A stretch of 64,000 bases of DNA from Fusicatenibacter sp. (GTDB lineage Bacteria; Bacillota; Clostridia; Lachnospirales; Lachnospiraceae), in assembly GCA_022766945.1 (NCBI GenBank), contig JALEOU010000105.1, positions 1-64,000 on the forward strand, given 5' to 3'. Made by a program: the position numbers and the translations under genes. Below, piece by piece: positions 61,735 to 64,000 of this stretch. Each line of letters starts with the position of its first letter. The stretch's first letter is position 1. The notes beneath the pieces were generated by a model. It searched no databases. It was not told where the DNA came from and saw only the letters and a program-made list of their open reading frames with translations.

Positions 61735-62063
61735 TTGTGTTACCTCCTTTGTAAGTTTGTAATAAACGTGCATAGATCTATCAGATATTATACAAAAAAT
61801 ATACAATAAATACAATTTATTTGTGGGATAAAAAGTGATAAGAATGTAAATTTGTGAAAAATGTTTCTAAATATATAAAAAAATTGTTGATTAACACGAA
61901 TTGTTAGATAATTAATAAACAAAGAGAAAAAAAGAGAGATTTGGAATGCGGATTTTGTCCATTTTGGAGAAATCTGCTTGAGTATCCTGTTCACAAACGT
62001 TACAATAGAAGAAAACGAATTCGATGACGAATCATATATGAGACAAGGATGGTGGACAAAAAG
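61735..62063. other. divergent AT-rich region between hydC and glycosidase gene
   Basis: No gene is seen. It holds the hydC promoter, Rex-like palindromic sequences (TTGTTGATTAACAC at 61884-61897, TTGTTA...TAAACAA at 61901-61922) and the upstream region of the right-edge gene. Confidence 0.5.
61787..61815 (-). promoter_or_regulatory. hydCBA promoter
   Basis: On the minus strand TTGTAT (61815-61810) and TATAAT (61792-61787) are 17 bp apart, about 50 bp before hydC. Confidence 0.7.
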
Positions 62064-64000
62064 ATGAAGCGGATTGAGATTCGAGAAAGTATTTTTCAAA
62101 ATGGGATTACACTTCTGCAGAGAAAGGAGGATGCATCCGTTCTGCGGATGGAAGCCAGGGGAGCAGGGATTTCCCTTCCTGAGGTGATAGACTGTCCGGA
62201 GCGGTATCTGTCGTTTTATATCAAAATATGCGAAGAACACAGCGCAGTGTTGGCTCTGCGGGTGTATGTGAAGGAAGACGGACCGGATCCGGTGTTTGAT
62301 GTTCAGTTTGGAATCCTTCCAGGCATTCGGACACCGGTTTGTATTGACAGAAACTGGATGGACGGCCATATTTTGTTTCCGGAATCCAATCCGGGTCAGC
62401 TCAAGCAGGTATGCCATGGAAGAAGAGTGTTACCGGAGGAGATTGACAGAATCGTGCTGGAGACTCTTCCGGCATTTCATGATCTGACTTTGGAAATTTC
62501 GGATCTGACGTTGTCGGAAGAAGTACCGGTTTTTGAAATGCTGCAGGATGAAAAATTGGTGGATTGTTTTGGACAGAACAAACAAAAGCAGTGGAAATCA
62601 AAAATAAAGGATGAAGAAGAATTAAAAGAGCGCCTTCTTCTCCATGCGGCAAACGGAACGGGTACTTATCCTTTCTCTGACTGGTCTGCATTTGGCGGAT
62701 GGAAATCTGAAAAGATCGGGGAAGCTACCGGCTTTTTTACAAAAAAGAAAGTGAACGGCAGATGGTATCTGGCTGATCCGGAGGGATATGCATTTTTCAG
62801 TATGGGGCCTGACTGTGTAAATCCGGGCGTGGATGGACGTGTGGACGGCGTAGAAAAGTGGCTGGACTATCTTCCGGCAGAAGACGATCCCATATACGGT
62901 CAGATGTTCCGGTACATGAAAGACTATCACGGGGAGAGAGAATCCAAACGGAATGGGAAGCTCTTCGACTACGGAGCAGCCAATCTGTATCGGGCGTTTG
63001 GTGATGACTGGTATGAGAAATGGCAGAAGATGATCACAGGGCAGCTAAAAGCGTTTGGCATGAACACATTGGGAAACTGGAGTGACGGACGGATTCTTGG
63101 CACGACAGATATGCCGTATGTGACCTCCCTTCCGGAATTTCCGGGCACAAAACAGACAATTTTCAGAGATTTTCCGGATGTTTTCAGCGAAGAGTATGAA
63201 AAGGAGGCTGTTCGGTGTGCAAAAGCTCTGGCGGAGAGAAAAGAAGATCCGCTGATGATAGGCTATTTTCTCAGGAATGAACCGGCATGGGCATTTGTAG
63301 ACAATCTGGTGCTGGCAGACGAAGTGCTGTACAATCCGGCGCAGACGGTCTGCAAAGAAAAACTGATTCAATTTCTGAAAGAAAAATATGGAAGCATTGA
63401 TCGTTTGAATCTGGCATATCACTGCAGCCTGAACAAATTTGAAGATTTACGGCAGTCGCGGAGAAATGTTTCCGGCTGGTCAGAACAGGCGAAATATGAT
63501 ATGAAGGAATTTTCCAGAAGGATGCTGCGGACTTATGTGGAGATTCCCTGTCGTGCATGCCGCGAGGTGGATCCGAATCATATGATTCTTGGCATGCGCT
63601 GGGCGTGGATTTCCGATGCGGATCTTGTGACCGGATGGGAAAACTTTGATGTATTTTCCATAAATTGTTATGCAGTTGATCCGACGCTGTATCTGCAGAG
63701 GGTGGTTGATCTCGGGGTAGATTTGCCGATTGTCATCGGAGAATTCCATTTTGGTGCGCTGGATGCAGGGCCAACCGCTACAGGTCTGGAAGGTGTTGCC
63801 AGCCAAAAGGATCGGGGGCTGGCGTATCGCTATTACTGTGAGCGTGTAGCAGCACATCCCTTTGGAGCTGGCTGCCATTATTTTCAGTGTTATGACCAGT
63901 TTTCTCTTGGAAGGTTTGATGGGGAAAATTACAAGATCGGATTATTCGACATCTGTTCCCAGCCGTATCCGGAGATGATGGATCAGGTGCTCGCGTGCAG
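62064..64000 (+). CDS. clan GH-A glycoside hydrolase resembling agarases, cut by the window edge
   Basis: The open frame runs from ATG 62064 for 645 codons to the window end without a stop. An N-terminal beta domain of about 195 residues precedes SAFGGWKSEKIGEATGFFTKKKVNGRWYLADPEGYAFFSMG, an opening shared with GH50/agarase-like proteins. Candidate catalytic Glu residues are in GYFLRNEPAWAF (acid/base) and VIGEFHFGALD (nucleophile) of a TIM barrel. With no signal peptide it is probably cytoplasmic and beta-galactoside-directed rather than an agar degrader. GGTGG precedes the ATG; ATG 62049 is an alternative start. Its end lies outside the window. Confidence 0.75.
   Translation, partial: MKRIEIRESIFQNGITLLQRKEDASVLRMEARGAGISLPEVIDCPERYLSFYIKICEEHSAVLALRVYVKEDGPDPVFDVQFGILPGIRTPVCIDRNWMDGHILFPESNPGQLKQVCHGRRVLPEEIDRIVLETLPAFHDLTLEISDLTLSEEVPVFEMLQDEKLVDCFGQNKQKQWKSKIKDEEELKERLLLHAANGTGTYPFSDWSAFGGWKSEKIGEATGFFTKKKVNGRWYLADPEGYAFFSMGPDCVNPGVDGRVDGVEKWLDYLPAEDDPIYGQMFRYMKDYHGERESKRNGKLFDYGAANLYRAFGDDWYEKWQKMITGQLKAFGMNTLGNWSDGRILGTTDMPYVTSLPEFPGTKQTIFRDFPDVFSEEYEKEAVRCAKALAERKEDPLMIGYFLRNEPAWAFVDNLVLADEVLYNPAQTVCKEKLIQFLKEKYGSIDRLNLAYHCSLNKFEDLRQSRRNVSGWSEQAKYDMKEFSRRMLRTYVEIPCRACREVDPNHMILGMRWAWISDADLVTGWENFDVFSINCYAVDPTLYLQRVVDLGVDLPIVIGEFHFGALDAGPTATGLEGVASQKDRGLAYRYYCERVAAHPFGAGCHYFQCYDQFSLGRFDGENYKIGLFDICSQPYPEMMDQVLAC

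Overview
The window looks like chromosome of a spore-forming, strictly anaerobic, saccharolytic Firmicute of the Lachnospiraceae type (Blautia/Dorea/Ruminococcus-like gut clostridia); genus is not resolved. The reasons are a single-chain pyruvate:ferredoxin oxidoreductase, a three-gene NADH-linked [FeFe] hydrogenase, the forespore sigma factor SigG, strong AGGAGG ribosome-binding sites, an era-recO cluster, and families common in clostridia (DUF1846, DUF6171, DegV, FeoB-associated Cys-rich protein). No phage, transposase, CRISPR array or rRNA was seen. Two tRNA genes are present: Ala-CGC and Arg-ACG.

Layout. 0.3-13.6 kb is housekeeping: nifJ, a membrane protein, an M16C peptidase, era, recO, a DegV protein, tRNA-Ala and a C39-like peptidase. 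14.2-20.9 kb is an AraC-regulated operon of two TIM-barrel epimerase-like proteins, a Gfo/Idh/MocA oxidoreductase and a GPH-type transporter, a set that recalls oxidative (3-keto) glycoside pathways. 21-29 kb holds DUF1846 and DUF2264 proteins, a MarR regulator with a heterodimeric ABC exporter behind a consensus promoter flanked by paired palindromes, and a DedA protein. At 29.3 kb a yybP-ykoY-type (Mn2+) riboswitch with a built-in terminator precedes a small protein of unknown function. 30-38 kb mixes carbohydrate enzymes (GH43 xylosidase-like, GH2 beta-glucuronidase, GH27) with trmO, a YkgJ protein, an AraC regulator and sfsA. 38-44.6 kb carries sigG, niaR, a serine hydrolase, tRNA-Arg, a metallo-beta-lactamase-like protein without metal ligands, a TIM-barrel protein and a CapA protein.

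44.8-57.3 kb is an arabinose-glycan locus: a GH43 arabinanase-like protein, an AraC regulator, GH127, an ABC importer (binding protein plus two permeases, no ATPase), GH43_26-like, a winged-helix regulator with a beta-rich C-terminal domain, and GH51. None of the glycosidases has an export signal, so the likely picture is import of arabino-oligosaccharides and cytoplasmic depolymerisation. 57.7-61.7 kb (minus strand) is hydCBA; with nifJ it forms the route pyruvate to reduced ferredoxin plus NADH to H2. A truncated clan GH-A glycosidase resembling agarases runs off the right edge.

Main points for a second look: the Mn2+-type riboswitch in front of an uncharacterised gene; the oxidoreductase/epimerase operon; the frameshift at the C-terminus of the sugar-binding lipoprotein; the His-to-Tyr change in the H-loop of the otherwise canonical ABC subunit; the 28-bp inverted repeat upstream of GH127; and a roughly 150-bp extragenic palindromic element. 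All family calls come from reading motifs, with no database search.
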